64,000 nucleotides of DNA from Mesorhizobium shangrilense (GCF_028826155.1 NZ_JAQGPN010000001.1:4713501-4777500), one strand, 5' to 3'. Counted from the first letter of the stretch, positions 47,382-56,363 are shown. Numbers and translations: made by a program. Notes: a model not told the origin generated them from the letters alone.

Positions 47382-47744
47382 ATGGACTGGAAGTGGCTCC
47401 TTACAAGCTTTGACGGACGCATAAACCGCGCAAAGTTCTGGGCTGGCATCGGCGCACTTTTTGTGGCCGGGCTGGTCGCCACGATCATCGACATGCTGGT
47501 CGGCTCGGAGATGGATTTCGGCGAGGCCGGGAAACTGGGGGTCGTGAGCCTGATCGTTTCGCTGGCGTCGATCTATCTCGGACTTGCCCTCTACGCGAAG
47601 CGCTGGCACGATCGCGACAAATCCGGATGGTGGTCGTTGATCGTGTTGATCCCGGTCATCGGCGCGCTCTGGATCTTGATCGAGCTCGGCATCCTCGAGG
47701 GCACGCGCGGCTCCAATCGATACGGATCCGATCCTCTTGCCTAG
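47382..47744 (+). CDS. DUF805 family membrane protein (first of two)
   Basis: 120-residue protein with three or four hydrophobic helices. DUF805 features are the amphipathic opening WLLTSFDGRINRAKFWAG, the motif ALYAKRWHDRDKSGWWSLIVLIPVIG and the C-terminal GTRGSNRYGSDPL. The function of the family is unknown. GGAGGGTGAG precedes the ATG. Its stop overlaps the start of the second DUF805 gene, so the pair are co-translated and may form a heteromeric membrane complex. Confidence 0.9.
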   Translation: MDWKWLLTSFDGRINRAKFWAGIGALFVAGLVATIIDMLVGSEMDFGEAGKLGVVSLIVSLASIYLGLALYAKRWHDRDKSGWWSLIVLIPVIGALWILIELGILEGTRGSNRYGSDPLA

Positions 47745-48159
47745 CACAAGCACATTCATCTGGCTTTTCTTCAAACCTTCGGGCCGCGTGGGACGCGCAG
47801 TCTATTTCCTCGCCAGCATGCTTATCGGCGTCATCCAGATGTTTCCGATCTACAAAGCCATCCGCGAGCTTATCCGCCTCGGTCCGGAGACTTTCGCCAA
47901 TCGCAGCATCGAAGAGCTCTTTCAGCTGAGTCCCGAGTTCGAATATTGGTGGTCCATCGCCGGATTCCTGACTTTCGTAATGCTCTGGCCAAGCATCGCG
48001 CTGACCGTGAAGCGCCTTCATGACATCGGCCGATCAGCACTCTTTACAGTCGTGCTGTTCATACCGATCGCGCAACTGGTCGCATTCATCCTGTTCTGCG
48101 CGGTGCCGGGCAATCCTGGCCCGAACAAATACGGGGTGCGGGCTGACGTGCCGCAGTGA
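47737..48159 (+). CDS. DUF805 family membrane protein (second of two)
   Basis: 140 residues, opening at a TTG (47737) that overlaps the preceding gene by 8 bp. DUF805 landmarks are FIWLFFKPSGRVGRAVYF, ALTVKRLHDIGRSALFTVVLF (the K-R-x-H-D motif) and a C-terminal PGNPGPNKYGVRA. About three hydrophobic helices. An internal ATG at 47818 would remove the conserved opening, so the TTG is preferred. It is probably a paralogue of the adjacent gene by tandem duplication. Confidence 0.87.
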   Translation: MPSTSTFIWLFFKPSGRVGRAVYFLASMLIGVIQMFPIYKAIRELIRLGPETFANRSIEELFQLSPEFEYWWSIAGFLTFVMLWPSIALTVKRLHDIGRSALFTVVLFIPIAQLVAFILFCAVPGNPGPNKYGVRADVPQ

Positions 48160-48167
48160 GGAGCTGA

Positions 48168-48905
48168 ATGGGGGGCAGGAAGCGCGTCGTGCGCGGGCCG
48201 TACCGGGTCCTCGACCCCGAACAGATCATCAGGACGGCGCGGCTCCTCGACCAGCGCGTGGCCGACCGGTTTCCCGATTCGGGATTGCGCAAGGTGTCCT
48301 CCGAACTGGTGACGCTCGCATGCGACCTTGCGAGGGAAGCCAAGGTGCTGGAAGCGCCGATCTGGTGGCTGCGGCTGCTGATCGGCGCCGGCATCGTCGC
48401 CGGTGGGGCGATCTTCCTGTTCGTGGGAACCTTCGTCCCGCTGAGCCGCCTCTCGACCGGGGCCTTCGATTCCGTCCAGGGGCTGGAGTCGACGATCAAC
48501 ACGATGCTCCTGGCGACGCTCGGGCTGCTGGCGCTGGTCCGCTCCGAAGAACACATCAAGCGCCGGCAGGTATTCCGGTCCTTGCACGGGCTGCGCTCGC
48601 TGATCCACGTGGTCGACATGCACCAGTTGACCAAGGATCCTATGGTCCTGTCGCCCGAGTTCAAGGCCGCAACCCACTCGCCGCCGCGCATCACCGATCC
48701 CGCAGAACTGGCGCGCTATCTCGATTATTGCTCGGAGATGCTATCGATCACCGGCAAGATCGCGGCGCTGTTCGCACAGTCGGTCAACGATGCGGTGGTG
48801 GTCGAGGCCGTCAACGACATCGAGGAACTTGGCTCCAACCTGTCGCGCAAGATCTGGCAAAAGATCACCATGATCGACCAGCGAAGCCTGGCGAAGGCGG
48901 GTTAA
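48168..48905 (+). CDS. Hypothetical membrane protein, 245 residues
   Basis: Unrecognised protein with two membrane helices (about residues 68-90 and 110-125) flanked by helical cytoplasmic parts. The C-terminal half is predicted long-helical, with ITGKIAALFAQSVNDAVVVEAVNDIEELGSNLSRKIWQKI, typical of a coiled arrangement. It starts 8 bp after the DUF805 gene on the same strand and is probably in that operon. No motif suggests an enzyme. Confidence 0.7.
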   Translation: MGGRKRVVRGPYRVLDPEQIIRTARLLDQRVADRFPDSGLRKVSSELVTLACDLAREAKVLEAPIWWLRLLIGAGIVAGGAIFLFVGTFVPLSRLSTGAFDSVQGLESTINTMLLATLGLLALVRSEEHIKRRQVFRSLHGLRSLIHVVDMHQLTKDPMVLSPEFKAATHSPPRITDPAELARYLDYCSEMLSITGKIAALFAQSVNDAVVVEAVNDIEELGSNLSRKIWQKITMIDQRSLAKAG

Positions 48906-48936
48906 CAATCAGGCGACCAAGGGAAGGCACGCCGCC

Positions 48937-48965
48937 GTGACACCGCCATCCGATTCAACTATGCG
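48937..48965 (+). promoter_or_regulatory. Candidate dapE promoter, leaderless
   Basis: GTGACA (48937-48942) and TATGCG (48960-48965) are separated by 17 bp. Transcription would start near 48972, within two bases of the ATG at 48974, and no Shine-Dalgarno precedes it. The -35 is the same hexamer as at the aroG leader promoter. Confidence 0.4.
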
Positions 48966-48973
48966 TGATGGCC

Positions 48974-50167
48974 ATGAGCCCGAAAATATCCATAGACCCT
49001 GTCGACAACCTTGCCGTCCTGATCCGCTGCCCGTCAGTGACGCCGGCCGAGGGCGGAGCGCTTTGCGCGCTTGAGAAGATGCTGGCGCCGCTGGGCTTTT
49101 CGGTCGAGCGGCCGGTCTTCCGCGAAGACGGCACGCCGGACGTCGAGAACCTTTACGCGCGACTGTCCGGCAACGGCCCGCATCTCATGTTCGCCGGGCA
49201 CACGGATGTCGTGCCGGTGGGCGACGAGGCCGCGTGGACGCACCCGCCCTTCGCCGCGGCCGTGGCCAACGGCATGATGTACGGCCGCGGGGCGGTCGAC
49301 ATGAAGGGCGGCATCGCCTGCTTCGTGGCAGCTGTGGCGCGCTATGTGCAGACCCACGGCAACCCCAGGGGATCAATCTCCCTAGTGATCACCGGCGACG
49401 AGGAGGGGCCATCGATCAACGGCACTGGAAAGCTGCTCGAATGGGCGGCTGCGCAAGGCGAGAGCTGGGACGCCTCGATCGTCGGAGAACCTACCAACCC
49501 GGAGGCGCTCGGCGACATGCTCAAGATCGGGCGGCGCGGCTCCATCTCCGGCCTCATCACCGTGCAGGGTAAGCAGGGCCACGCCGCCTATCCGCATCTG
49601 GCGGACAACCCGGTGCGGGGACTGATGGCGCTGCTCGACGCGCTGCTTGCGACGCCATTCGACGAAGGCACCGCGGATTTCCAGCCGACCAATCTGGAAG
49701 TGACCAGCGTCGACGTCGGCAATCCGGCGACGAACGTGATCCCCGCAAAGGCGACGGCCGCCTTCAACGTCCGCTTCAACGACACCTGGACGGCAGAAAC
49801 GCTGCAGGCCGAGATCCACAACCGCATGGACCGCGCCGCCGCGCGCAGCAAGTACCGCAAGGGACGCAAGGAGCCGGTTTCCTTCGAGCTTGCATGGAAG
49901 GACCGGCCGAGCCAGGTTTTCCTGACCCGCGACGACCGGCTGGTCGGGCTCTTGTCGCAGTCCATCCAGGCGGTGACAGGGCGCACGCCGCAACTCTCCA
50001 CCTCTGGCGGGACGTCGGACGCCCGCTACATCAAGGATTACTGTCCTGTCGTGGAGTTCGGGCTCGTCGGCCAGACCATGCACATGGTGGACGAACGCGT
50101 CGCCGTCGACGACCTCGAAACGCTGACGAACATCTATCTGCGCTTCCTGGAAGACTGGTTCGCGTGA
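48974..50167 (+). CDS. dapE: Succinyl-diaminopimelate desuccinylase
   Basis: Zinc-dependent hydrolase removing succinate from N-succinyl-LL-DAP in lysine and peptidoglycan synthesis. It is 397 residues. M20 motifs are [40 protein letters not shown] (metal Asp), [13 protein letters not shown] (catalytic Glu), the dimerisation domain with [18 protein letters not shown], and [23 protein letters not shown]. Three in-frame starts lie within 9 bp (48965, 48968, 48974); the last is preferred by promoter position. It is followed by the membrane protein gene 8 bp later. Confidence 0.96.
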   Translation: MSPKISIDPVDNLAVLIRCPSVTPAEGGALCALEKMLAPLGFSVERPVFREDGTPDVENLYARLSGNGPHLMFAGHTDVVPVGDEAAWTHPPFAAAVANGMMYGRGAVDMKGGIACFVAAVARYVQTHGNPRGSISLVITGDEEGPSINGTGKLLEWAAAQGESWDASIVGEPTNPEALGDMLKIGRRGSISGLITVQGKQGHAAYPHLADNPVRGLMALLDALLATPFDEGTADFQPTNLEVTSVDVGNPATNVIPAKATAAFNVRFNDTWTAETLQAEIHNRMDRAAARSKYRKGRKEPVSFELAWKDRPSQVFLTRDDRLVGLLSQSIQAVTGRTPQLSTSGGTSDARYIKDYCPVVEFGLVGQTMHMVDERVAVDDLETLTNIYLRFLEDWFA

Positions 50168-50174
50168 CCTGCCC

Positions 50175-50780
50175 ATGCCCGATGCCGCCGAGATACGACG
50201 AAACCTGACAGGCGCCTGGCAGCTGATGATGGGCAGGCCGGACGGCATGCGGCTGCTCGACACCTCGATCGAAGGTTTCTGGGACTCGTTTTTTGCGATC
50301 GCGTTCGCCGCGCCGGCGCTGGCCGTGGGCTGGATCGCGGGCGCCAACGATTTCCAGCAGATGGTGGTGGGCGGATCGCGGGTCTCGACCATCGTGCGGC
50401 TCGCCTTCATCGACCTTGCCGTCTGGATCCTGCCGCTCGTCGCGCTGGCGCTGGTGGTCAAGCGCGCCGGCATTGCAGACCGTTTCGTCCCTTATGTCGT
50501 ATCCGCGAACTGGGCTTCCGTGCTGCTCGTCTGGATGATGCTGCCCCCGAGCCTGCTGCGGCTGGTCGCCCCGGAGGCGGGCGATCTTGCATCGACGCTG
50601 GCGGTGCTGCTCTTCATGGTCTCGCTGGTGCTGAGCTGGAGGCAAACGAACGCCGCGCTGAACAAGGGGCCAGCTGTGGCGACGGCGCTGTTCGTCGGCA
50701 TGTTCCTCTGTGCGCTCGCCGTGCTGGTCGTGCTGCAGGCGGCGTTCGGACTTCACGTGCCGGAGCAGATGCCGGGGTAG
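50175..50780 (+). CDS. Hypothetical membrane protein, 201 residues
   Basis: Four to five hydrophobic helices (about residues 38-55, 72-95, 108-125, 135-155, 168-192) and no soluble domain. The opening [29 protein letters not shown] recalls a conserved rhizobial protein encoded after dapE, but I know no function. It starts 8 bp after dapE, so it is co-transcribed. Its 3' end overlaps convergent truA by 28 bp. Confidence 0.8.
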   Translation: MPDAAEIRRNLTGAWQLMMGRPDGMRLLDTSIEGFWDSFFAIAFAAPALAVGWIAGANDFQQMVVGGSRVSTIVRLAFIDLAVWILPLVALALVVKRAGIADRFVPYVVSANWASVLLVWMMLPPSLLRLVAPEAGDLASTLAVLLFMVSLVLSWRQTNAALNKGPAVATALFVGMFLCALAVLVVLQAAFGLHVPEQMPG

Positions 50781-51517
50781 TCGACCCCGACCAGATAGAG
50801 CCCGTCCGGCGGCGCGACCTGCCCGCAAGCCGTGCGGTCCTTGGCCTCAAGGGCCGCCCTCAGATCGGCGGCCGACCAGTTGCCCTCCCCCACCTGCTTC
50901 AGACTGCCCACCATCGAGCGCACCTGGTTGTGCAGGAAGGAGCGGGCGGACGTCCGGACCTCGATGACGTCGCCGGAACGCGTGACATCGAGCCGGTCGA
51001 GCGTGCGCATCGGGCTGTTGGCCTGGCAATGGGCCGAGCGGAAGGTGGTGAAATCGTGCCGTCCGAGCAGCCCCTGCGCCGCGGCATGCATGGCCTCGGC
51101 GTCGAGTTTGCGAGGCACGCGCCAGGCGCGATGGAGTTCCAAGGCAAGCGGGGCGCGCCGGTTGACGATGCGGTAGAGGTAGTGCCTCGCCGTCGCCGAG
51201 AAGCGCGCGTCGAAGGAGTTGTCGACCGCCGCCGCCGAGAGGATCCCGACCCTCTCGCCCGCGCGCGCCAGATGGGCGTTCAGCGCATTGGCGACGGTGT
51301 CGGCCGGCCACGCCTTCTCGAAATCCAGATGCGCCACCTGCGCCGTGGCATGGACGCCGGCATCGGTGCGGCCTGCTCCACGGAGGGTCAGAGTCTCGCC
51401 GGAGAATTGCTGCGCCGCCTGCTCGATCGCCGCCTGCACCGAGTGGTGGCCTGCCTGGCGCTGCCAGCCGGCATAGGCGCTGCCGTCATACTCGATGTCG
51501 AGGCGGTAGCGCGGCAT
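50753..51517 (-). CDS. truA: tRNA pseudouridine(38-40) synthase
   Basis: Converts uridines 38-40 of the anticodon stem to pseudouridine. It is 254 residues. The catalytic Asp lies in [20 protein letters not shown]. Other signatures are [39 protein letters not shown] and [20 protein letters not shown]. It is the last gene of the def-toxin/antitoxin-fmt-GNAT-truA series on the minus strand, 3 bp after the GNAT gene. Confidence 0.97.
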   Translation of the reverse strand: MPRYRLDIEYDGSAYAGWQRQAGHHSVQAAIEQAAQQFSGETLTLRGAGRTDAGVHATAQVAHLDFEKAWPADTVANALNAHLARAGERVGILSAAAVDNSFDARFSATARHYLYRIVNRRAPLALELHRAWRVPRKLDAEAMHAAAQGLLGRHDFTTFRSAHCQANSPMRTLDRLDVTRSGDVIEVRTSARSFLHNQVRSMVGSLKQVGEGNWSAADLRAALEAKDRTACGQVAPPDGLYLVGVDYPGICSGT

Positions 51518-51520
51518 CGC

Positions 51521-52021
51521 TCAGAGCGCTCCGAAGGGCTCAGGATAGACCAGCCGGCCAGTCGACGGCGCATCGCTCCAGGCCAGCGCCTGCAGCGCCT
51601 CGCATTGATAGTCGCTGTCGAAGCCCGCGGCGCGCGCATGCGCATAGCCGAAGCGGCCGTAATAGGCGGGCTCGCCGAGCACGACCGAGAGGCGTTCCCT
51701 GGGCTCGATGCGTGCATGCGCTTCCGCGATCAGCAGTCCGCCAACGCCCCGCCTTTGATGTGCGGGCGCGACCGCAAGCGGGGCCAGGGCCACGGCCGCG
51801 ACGTCTTCCCGGTCGTCGGAACGGACAAGCAGGCGCGAAAAGACCACATGGCCGACCACTTCATCGCCGTGCAAGGCCACCAGTTCGAGCACGAGATCCC
51901 CCGATGCCCGCAGCGCCTCCACCAGGTCGGCTTCGGCGGGGCCGCCAAAGGCGGCCAGTTCGACCGCGCGTATGGCGACGAAATCCTCGGGAGTGGCCGG
52001 TCTGACCGTGTAGCCGCTCAT
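51521..52021 (-). CDS. GNAT family N-acetyltransferase
   Basis: 166 residues from the ATG at 52021, which overlaps the fmt stop (ATGA). The open frame to 52243 is a run-through of fmt. The acetyl-CoA loop is [20 protein letters not shown], preceded by [12 protein letters not shown] and followed by [17 protein letters not shown], typical of the YhbS-like subgroup. The acceptor is unknown. It sits between fmt and truA, three genes in a tight operon. Confidence 0.9.
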   Translation of the reverse strand: MSGYTVRPATPEDFVAIRAVELAAFGGPAEADLVEALRASGDLVLELVALHGDEVVGHVVFSRLLVRSDDREDVAAVALAPLAVAPAHQRRGVGGLLIAEAHARIEPRERLSVVLGEPAYYGRFGYAHARAAGFDSDYQCEALQALAWSDAPSTGRLVYPEPFGAL

Positions 52022-52953
52022 GCGAACACCGTACCGGACGTCAGTTTGGCGCCACGGAGGAAGTCGTTCGCCGAAACTGGCTTGCCGCCCGCGCGCTGGA
52101 GCTCGACCAGGCGCACGGCGCCCGCCCCGCAGGCAACGTTTAGACGGTCGTCGAGCAATACTCCGGGAGCACCCTCGCCCTCCCCCATCGTGGAGCGAAG
52201 GATCTTCAGGCGTTCGCTCTTGCCGCCGATCTCCACCTCGCACCAGGCGCCGGGAAACGGCGAAAGGCCGCGTATGTGGTTGTGCACGTCGGCAGCCGGC
52301 CGCGCCCAGTCGATCCGTGTTTCAGACTTGTCGATCTTGCTGGCGTAGACGACGCCGTCCTGCGGCTGAGGGATGAGATCGAGTTTCCCTTCCTCCAGAC
52401 GGGCCAGCGCCGCGACCATGAGACCGGCGCCGGCCTGCATCAGCACGTCATGCAGCTCGCCGGCCGTCATGTCGGGGCCGATCGACACCCGCTCGGTCAT
52501 CGCGATCGGTCCGGTGTCCAGACCCGCATCCATCTTCATGACCATCATGCCGGTTTGCACGTCGCCCGCCATGATGGCGCGCTGGATGGGTGCTGCGCCT
52601 CGCCAGCGCGGCAGCAGCGAGGCGTGCCCGTTGTAACAGCCAAGGCGCGCTCCCTTCAGGATGGGAAGGGGCAACAGCAGGCCGTAGGCGACGACCACTG
52701 CGACATCCGCCTGCAGCGCGCGAAACGCCTGCTGCTCGCCTTCGCCCTTGAGGGACTTCGGCGCGCGGACTTCGACGCCGAGCCGCTCGGCCTCGCGCTG
52801 CACGGGCGACGATGTCAGCTCCAGTCCGCGCCGACCGGCCGGGCGGGGCGGCTGCGTATAGACGGCGGCGACGTCATGACCGGCCTCCGCGATGGCCCGC
52901 AGGGTCGGAACGGAAAAGTCCGGCGTTCCCATGAAGATGACGCGAAGCGGCAT
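52018..52953 (-). CDS. fmt: Methionyl-tRNA formyltransferase
   Basis: Formylates initiator Met-tRNA with 10-formyl-THF. It is 311 residues. N-terminal formyltransferase domain: [48 protein letters not shown] and the catalytic [20 protein letters not shown] with [11 protein letters not shown] (Asn, His, Asp triad). The C-terminal tRNA-binding OB domain has [27 protein letters not shown]. It often lies beside def; here a toxin-antitoxin pair separates them. Confidence 0.97.
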   Translation of the reverse strand: MPLRVIFMGTPDFSVPTLRAIAEAGHDVAAVYTQPPRPAGRRGLELTSSPVQREAERLGVEVRAPKSLKGEGEQQAFRALQADVAVVVAYGLLLPLPILKGARLGCYNGHASLLPRWRGAAPIQRAIMAGDVQTGMMVMKMDAGLDTGPIAMTERVSIGPDMTAGELHDVLMQAGAGLMVAALARLEEGKLDLIPQPQDGVVYASKIDKSETRIDWARPAADVHNHIRGLSPFPGAWCEVEIGGKSERLKILRSTMGEGEGAPGVLLDDRLNVACGAGAVRLVELQRAGGKPVSANDFLRGAKLTSGTVFA

Positions 52954-53005
52954 GCGGTCTCCGCCGGCAAATGGCCGGATTGGATTGATCTAAACGCCGA
53001 CGGCG

Positions 53006-53428
53006 TCAGGCCCCTGCTTCAAACGGATTTACCAGCTTGAGGTCAAGACCCACGAAGTCGCGGACATTGCGTGTGGCGAGGGTGGCGCCGTGGACGAGGC
53101 AGATCGCAGCGATCATGGCGTCCTGGACGCTGATCGGACGTCCTAAGCTCTCTCGCAACGCCCTCACCACGCCTGCACGCTCAAACGTACGAGTGTCCAT
53201 TTCAAGCGTCCTGCCCACAAAGGCGTTGCGCAGCATCGACAATGTCGTCCGATACCTGATCGAGCCGCTTCGCAGAAAGTGTCGCTCCGCGCCGTAAGCC
53301 TGCTCCATCAAAACGGGGTCGCACACAAACGTCTCTCTCATGTCGATCGACGCGATCCAGTTCAGGACCGGTCCGGCGGGACGTGGCCTTTGAAGTTCCG
53401 AAACGATGTTCGTGTCGAGCACGATCAT
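53006..53428 (-). CDS. PIN domain toxin (VapC/FitB type)
   Basis: 140-residue predicted Mg-dependent ribonuclease toxin. PIN acidic positions are visible: Asp5 in MIVLDTNIVSEL (with SELQRPRP as in FitB-like proteins), an Asp in ISVQDAMIAAI and an Asp in ATRNVRDFVGL. The start overlaps the antitoxin stop by 4 bp (ATGA). Its targets are typically tRNA or rRNA. It is intact and full length. Confidence 0.9.
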   Translation of the reverse strand: MIVLDTNIVSELQRPRPAGPVLNWIASIDMRETFVCDPVLMEQAYGAERHFLRSGSIRYRTTLSMLRNAFVGRTLEMDTRTFERAGVVRALRESLGRPISVQDAMIAAICLVHGATLATRNVRDFVGLDLKLVNPFEAGA

Positions 53429-53715
53429 TCCGGATCAGGAACGGGCCGTCCGAAGTCGCGCTTCCCCTCAGCCTCGACTTCCTCCATGATCCTCGCGAAT
53501 TCCTCAGCTTCCGGATCGTCTGGCGCGGTATGAAGAATCGGCCGCAGGACATCCCACGCCGAAACGAACGGCTTTTCATCCGCCGCATCCGCCGACAGCG
53601 ACTTGCGGAGAAGATCGATCGACTTCGCCGACAAGCTCAGCCCGTCGCGCCGCGCCGCGGCTTCGATCTGCCGCTTCAGCGCTTCAGGCACATTCCTGAT
53701 CAGCATGTCGCCCAT
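53425..53715 (-). CDS. Ribbon-helix-helix antitoxin (VapB/FitA type)
   Basis: 96 residues from the ATG at 53715 (GGAGG 6 bp upstream); a TTG at 53727 is also in frame. The N-terminal DNA-binding ribbon is MLIRNVPEALKRQIEAAARRDG, followed by a helix (LSLSAKSIDLLRKSL). The C-terminal acidic tail (ILHTAPDDPEAEEFARIMEEVEAEG) should wrap the toxin active site. It should bind the palindrome at 53728-53746 and repress its own operon with the toxin. Confidence 0.88.
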   Translation of the reverse strand: MGDMLIRNVPEALKRQIEAAARRDGLSLSAKSIDLLRKSLSADAADEKPFVSAWDVLRPILHTAPDDPEAEEFARIMEEVEAEGKRDFGRPVPDPE

Positions 53716-53727
53716 CGGAACCTCCAA

Positions 53728-53746
53728 TTGATATCAATGATATCAA
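53728..53746. promoter_or_regulatory. Toxin-antitoxin operator: two TGATATCA palindromes
   Basis: TTGATATCAATGATATCAA is a 19-bp near-perfect palindrome made of two exact TGATATCA units one base apart, ending 13 bp upstream of the antitoxin ATG. This is typical of ribbon-helix-helix dimers binding side by side. It is AT-rich against a GC-rich background, so it may also overlap the -10 region. Confidence 0.7.
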
Positions 53747-53777
53747 ACGAAGCGACCGGGCGCAAACACGTGAAAAC

Positions 53778-54308
53778 TTATCCGACCATCCGCTCGGGGA
53801 CGCGGTCGCGCGCCAGCTTCTTGAACTTCCGCACGACCATGTCGCGCTTGAGCTTGGAAATGTAGTCGATGAAGAGAACGCCGTTCAGATGGTCGATCTC
53901 ATGCTGCAGACAGGTGGCGAGCAAGCCGTCGGCCATCACCTCCTGCTGCTTCCCGAGCTGATCGATAAATCGCACGCGCACGCCGGCAGGACGCTCGACC
54001 TCGGCGTAGTAGTCGGGGATCGACAGGCATCCCTCCTCGTAGACGGAGCGGTCATCGGACTGCTCGACAATCTCCGGATTGATGAAGACCTGCGGCGCCT
54101 TGGCCTCGTCGTCCTTGGACACGTCGATGACCAGCATGCGCAGCGGCTCGCCGATCTGGATTGCGGCAAGCCCGATGCCCGGCGCATCGTACATGGTCTC
54201 AAGCATGTCCTCGGAAAGCTTTCGCACCGCGTCGTCCACTGTCGCGACGGGTTGCGAGACCTGACGGAGGATCGGATCGGGAAGGATGATGAGAGGCCGG
54301 ATCGACAT
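53778..54308 (-). CDS. def: Peptide deformylase
   Basis: Fe/Zn enzyme removing the N-formyl group from nascent proteins. It is 176 residues. The three PDF motifs are present: [19 protein letters not shown] (metal Cys) and [12 protein letters not shown] (HExxH). It begins the minus-strand series with its own upstream region, divergent from rmuC. It is functionally paired with fmt, which lies beyond the toxin-antitoxin genes. Confidence 0.97.
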   Translation of the reverse strand: MSIRPLIILPDPILRQVSQPVATVDDAVRKLSEDMLETMYDAPGIGLAAIQIGEPLRMLVIDVSKDDEAKAPQVFINPEIVEQSDDRSVYEEGCLSIPDYYAEVERPAGVRVRFIDQLGKQQEVMADGLLATCLQHEIDHLNGVLFIDYISKLKRDMVVRKFKKLARDRVPERMVG

Positions 54309-54411
54309 GTCGCCTCACCTAGGCGTTCGCCGGCAAGGCGTCAACAGGGCGGACAGCCGAATGTTCACGTTTTGATCTGTTCGCGGCTGACGAATCTGCT
54401 ATGCTCGCCCC

Positions 54412-55641
54412 ATGGATGGAGTGAGCGCAGTTCTGTCGGAACCGTTAATTCGCCTCGGCGCGTCCGCGATCAGCCTCGGTCAGGCGGCGGCTGCCGCGCT
54501 TGCGCTTCTCCTGGCCCTGCTCGTCATTTTCGCCGTGGCGCTGTGGCGCTCCTCCGGGGCGCGGGTGGCGGCGGCCGGGGAAGCGGCGCAGCGCGCCCGC
54601 GAGGCGGATGTGCGCATGGCGGGCATCCTCCAGGCGCAGTCGGAACTTCAGGGCAGGCTCGGCGCCATCGCCGAGGTGTTCGGCGCGCGGCAGGCCGAAC
54701 TCAACCAATCGATCGGCCAGCGCCTCGACGCCATGACCGGACGCATCGGCCAGACGATGACCGAACAGACCAGGTCGACGCATGAGAGCCTGACCAGGCT
54801 GCAGGAGCGGCTGGCCGTCATCGACAAGGCGCAGGGCAACATCCAGTCGCTGGCGGGCCAGGTCGTCGAACTGCAGGCAATCCTCTCCAACAAGCAGACG
54901 CGCGGCGCGTTCGGCCAATCGCGCATGGAGGCGATCGTCGCCGACGGGTTGCCGAGCGGCGCCTTCGAATTCCAGGCGACCCTGTCGAACGGCAACCGGC
55001 CGGACTGCCTGATCCGGATGCCCAACGGCGCGCCCGGGCTCGTTGTGGATGCTAAGTTCCCGCTCGAGGCATGGAACGCCATCCGCGCCGCCGATGGAGC
55101 AGAGAGCCAGAGATACGCTTCGCAGGCGTTCCGCAGGGACATCGAGGTCCACATCCGGGACATCTCCGACAAATACCTGGTCGCAGGCGAGACGCAGGAC
55201 ACGGCCTTCATGTTCGTGCCATCGGAATCCGTCTTCGCCGAGATCCACGAGAACTTCGAGGCGATCGTGCAGAAGGCGCACCGTTCGCGCGTGGTCATCG
55301 TATCGCCGTCGCTGCTGATGCTGTCGATACAGGTCGTGCAGGCGATCCTCAAGGATGCGCGCATGCGAGAACAGGCGCATGTCATCCAGGGCGAGGTCAT
55401 CCGCCTGCTGGAGGACGTGTCGCGTCTCGACGATCGGGTGCGAAAGCTGCAGGGGCATTTCTCGATGACACAGAAGGACATCGAGCTGATCCTGACGTCG
55501 ACGGAAAAGGTGACGAAGCGCAGCCGCAAGATCGAGGCGCTGGAGTTCGGCGAGGTCGCGGACGGATCCGCGGAGGACGCTCAAGTGAGCGCGGAGAGCC
55601 GAACCGGCAACCTGCGGCTGCGGGTCGTCGACGACGCGTAG
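54412..55641 (+). CDS. rmuC: DNA recombination protein RmuC
   Basis: 409 residues. One N-terminal membrane helix (about 20-45, AAAALALLLALLVIFAVAL) is followed by a coiled coil (RAREADVRMAGILQAQSELQ to LQERLAVIDKAQGNI) and the RmuC nuclease-like domain (RGAFGQSRMEAIVAD, PNGAPGLVVDAKFPLEAW, VQAILKDARMREQAHVIQ). In E. coli it limits inversions at short repeats; it has also been implicated in phage restriction in other species. TATGCT at 54400-54405 places a possible -10 just before the ATG at 54412. Confidence 0.94.
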   Translation: MDGVSAVLSEPLIRLGASAISLGQAAAAALALLLALLVIFAVALWRSSGARVAAAGEAAQRAREADVRMAGILQAQSELQGRLGAIAEVFGARQAELNQSIGQRLDAMTGRIGQTMTEQTRSTHESLTRLQERLAVIDKAQGNIQSLAGQVVELQAILSNKQTRGAFGQSRMEAIVADGLPSGAFEFQATLSNGNRPDCLIRMPNGAPGLVVDAKFPLEAWNAIRAADGAESQRYASQAFRRDIEVHIRDISDKYLVAGETQDTAFMFVPSESVFAEIHENFEAIVQKAHRSRVVIVSPSLLMLSIQVVQAILKDARMREQAHVIQGEVIRLLEDVSRLDDRVRKLQGHFSMTQKDIELILTSTEKVTKRSRKIEALEFGEVADGSAEDAQVSAESRTGNLRLRVVDDA

Positions 55642-55737
55642 GCGGCGGCGGACAAGCATGCCGCTCCACGCCAGATGTCACTTGCCCTTGCAAACGAGTC
55701 TTGCTTCACTCATGCCAGCTCAGTTGAGGAGGCGATC

Positions 55738-55863
55738 ATGGCCAAGGGCGCGATGAAACCAGGCAAGGAAGCACGCAAACCCAAAAAGGACGCCAAGAAG
55801 CCGGCGACAACGCCTGCAGCCAAGGCTCCTCCGGTGCAGGCGACCCGCTCAAAGGAGAAGTAG
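55738..55863 (+). CDS. Small Lys-rich protein, 41 residues
   Basis: A frame beginning MAKGAMKPGKEARKPKK with a GAGGAGG site 6 bp upstream, as strong as any in the window. The rest is Lys-, Ala- and Pro-rich. It resembles the short basic proteins opening MAKGQ that I recall as widespread in alpha- and betaproteobacteria with unknown role. It is likely to bind nucleic acid through charge. It lies between rmuC and the riboswitch. Confidence 0.6.
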   Translation: MAKGAMKPGKEARKPKKDAKKPATTPAAKAPPVQATRSKEK

Positions 55864-55951
55864 CCGCGACGAAGGGCACGTGCAGGCGGGCCCGATCAGG
55901 CATGACCGGGCAGGGGTTGCGTTGCCATTGGTCCCGTCCTAGGTGAGGCGT

Positions 55952-55997
55952 GCAGGGACGACCCTGCTTTTTCCATTCATCCGGCCGGGACGACCCG
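55952..55997 (+). promoter_or_regulatory. Guanidine-II (mini-ykkC) riboswitch candidate
   Basis: Two hairpins, each with an ACGA loop closed by GGG/CCC: GCAGGG-ACGA-CCCTGC (55952-55967) and CGGG-ACGA-CCCG (55986-55997), separated by an 18-nt linker. This is the published architecture of the guanidine-II class, in which both ACGR loops bind guanidinium and expose the ribosome site. It lies 17 bp upstream of a SugE/Gdx exporter gene whose ribosome site is GGAG. TTGCGT and TAGGTG at 55917 and 55940 may be the promoter, with transcription starting at the first hairpin. Confidence 0.85.
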
Positions 55998-56014
55998 CCT
56001 TCACGGAGCGTTCC

Positions 56015-56329
56015 ATGGCGTGGACCTACCTCTTCTTCGCAGGTCTTTTCGAGATCGGTTGGGCAATCGGCCTGAAGTATACCGAAGGCTTCAGCAAGCC
56101 GATTCCAACTGTTCTCACCGTACTGTCGATGATCGTGAGCCTGTGGCTACTCGGCATCGCGCTGAAGACCCTGCCAGTCGGCACGGCTTATGCGGTGTGG
56201 ACCGGCATCGGCACGGTCGGCACGGCGCTGCTGGGCATTTGGCTGCTCGGCGACCCCGCAACGGTGCTAAGGCTTGCCTGCATAGGTCTGATCGTTTGCG
56301 GCATCCTCGGCCTGAAGCTGGTGGCGTAG
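56015..56329 (+). CDS. sugE: SMR family guanidinium exporter (SugE/Gdx type)
   Basis: Proton-coupled small multidrug resistance transporter, 104 residues, four helices, acting as an antiparallel dimer. The Glu13-equivalent is in FAGLFEIGWAIGLKYTEGF, where GWAxGLKYT is characteristic of the Gdx/SugE branch rather than Qac. LKTLPVGTAYAVWTGIGTVGTALLGI and LRLACIGLIVCGILGLKLVA complete it. The ATG at 56015 has GGAG 7 bp upstream. Control by the guanidine-II riboswitch upstream supports guanidinium as substrate. Confidence 0.93.
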   Translation: MAWTYLFFAGLFEIGWAIGLKYTEGFSKPIPTVLTVLSMIVSLWLLGIALKTLPVGTAYAVWTGIGTVGTALLGIWLLGDPATVLRLACIGLIVCGILGLKLVA

Positions 56330-56363
56330 CCCCGACTGCAGGCGCAAGCCCTACAACGGCGAA

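Noticed and set aside
54445..55659. Minus-strand open frame of 404 codons opposite rmuC
   Set aside because: RmuC motifs are all on the plus strand; the minus frame is a shadow.
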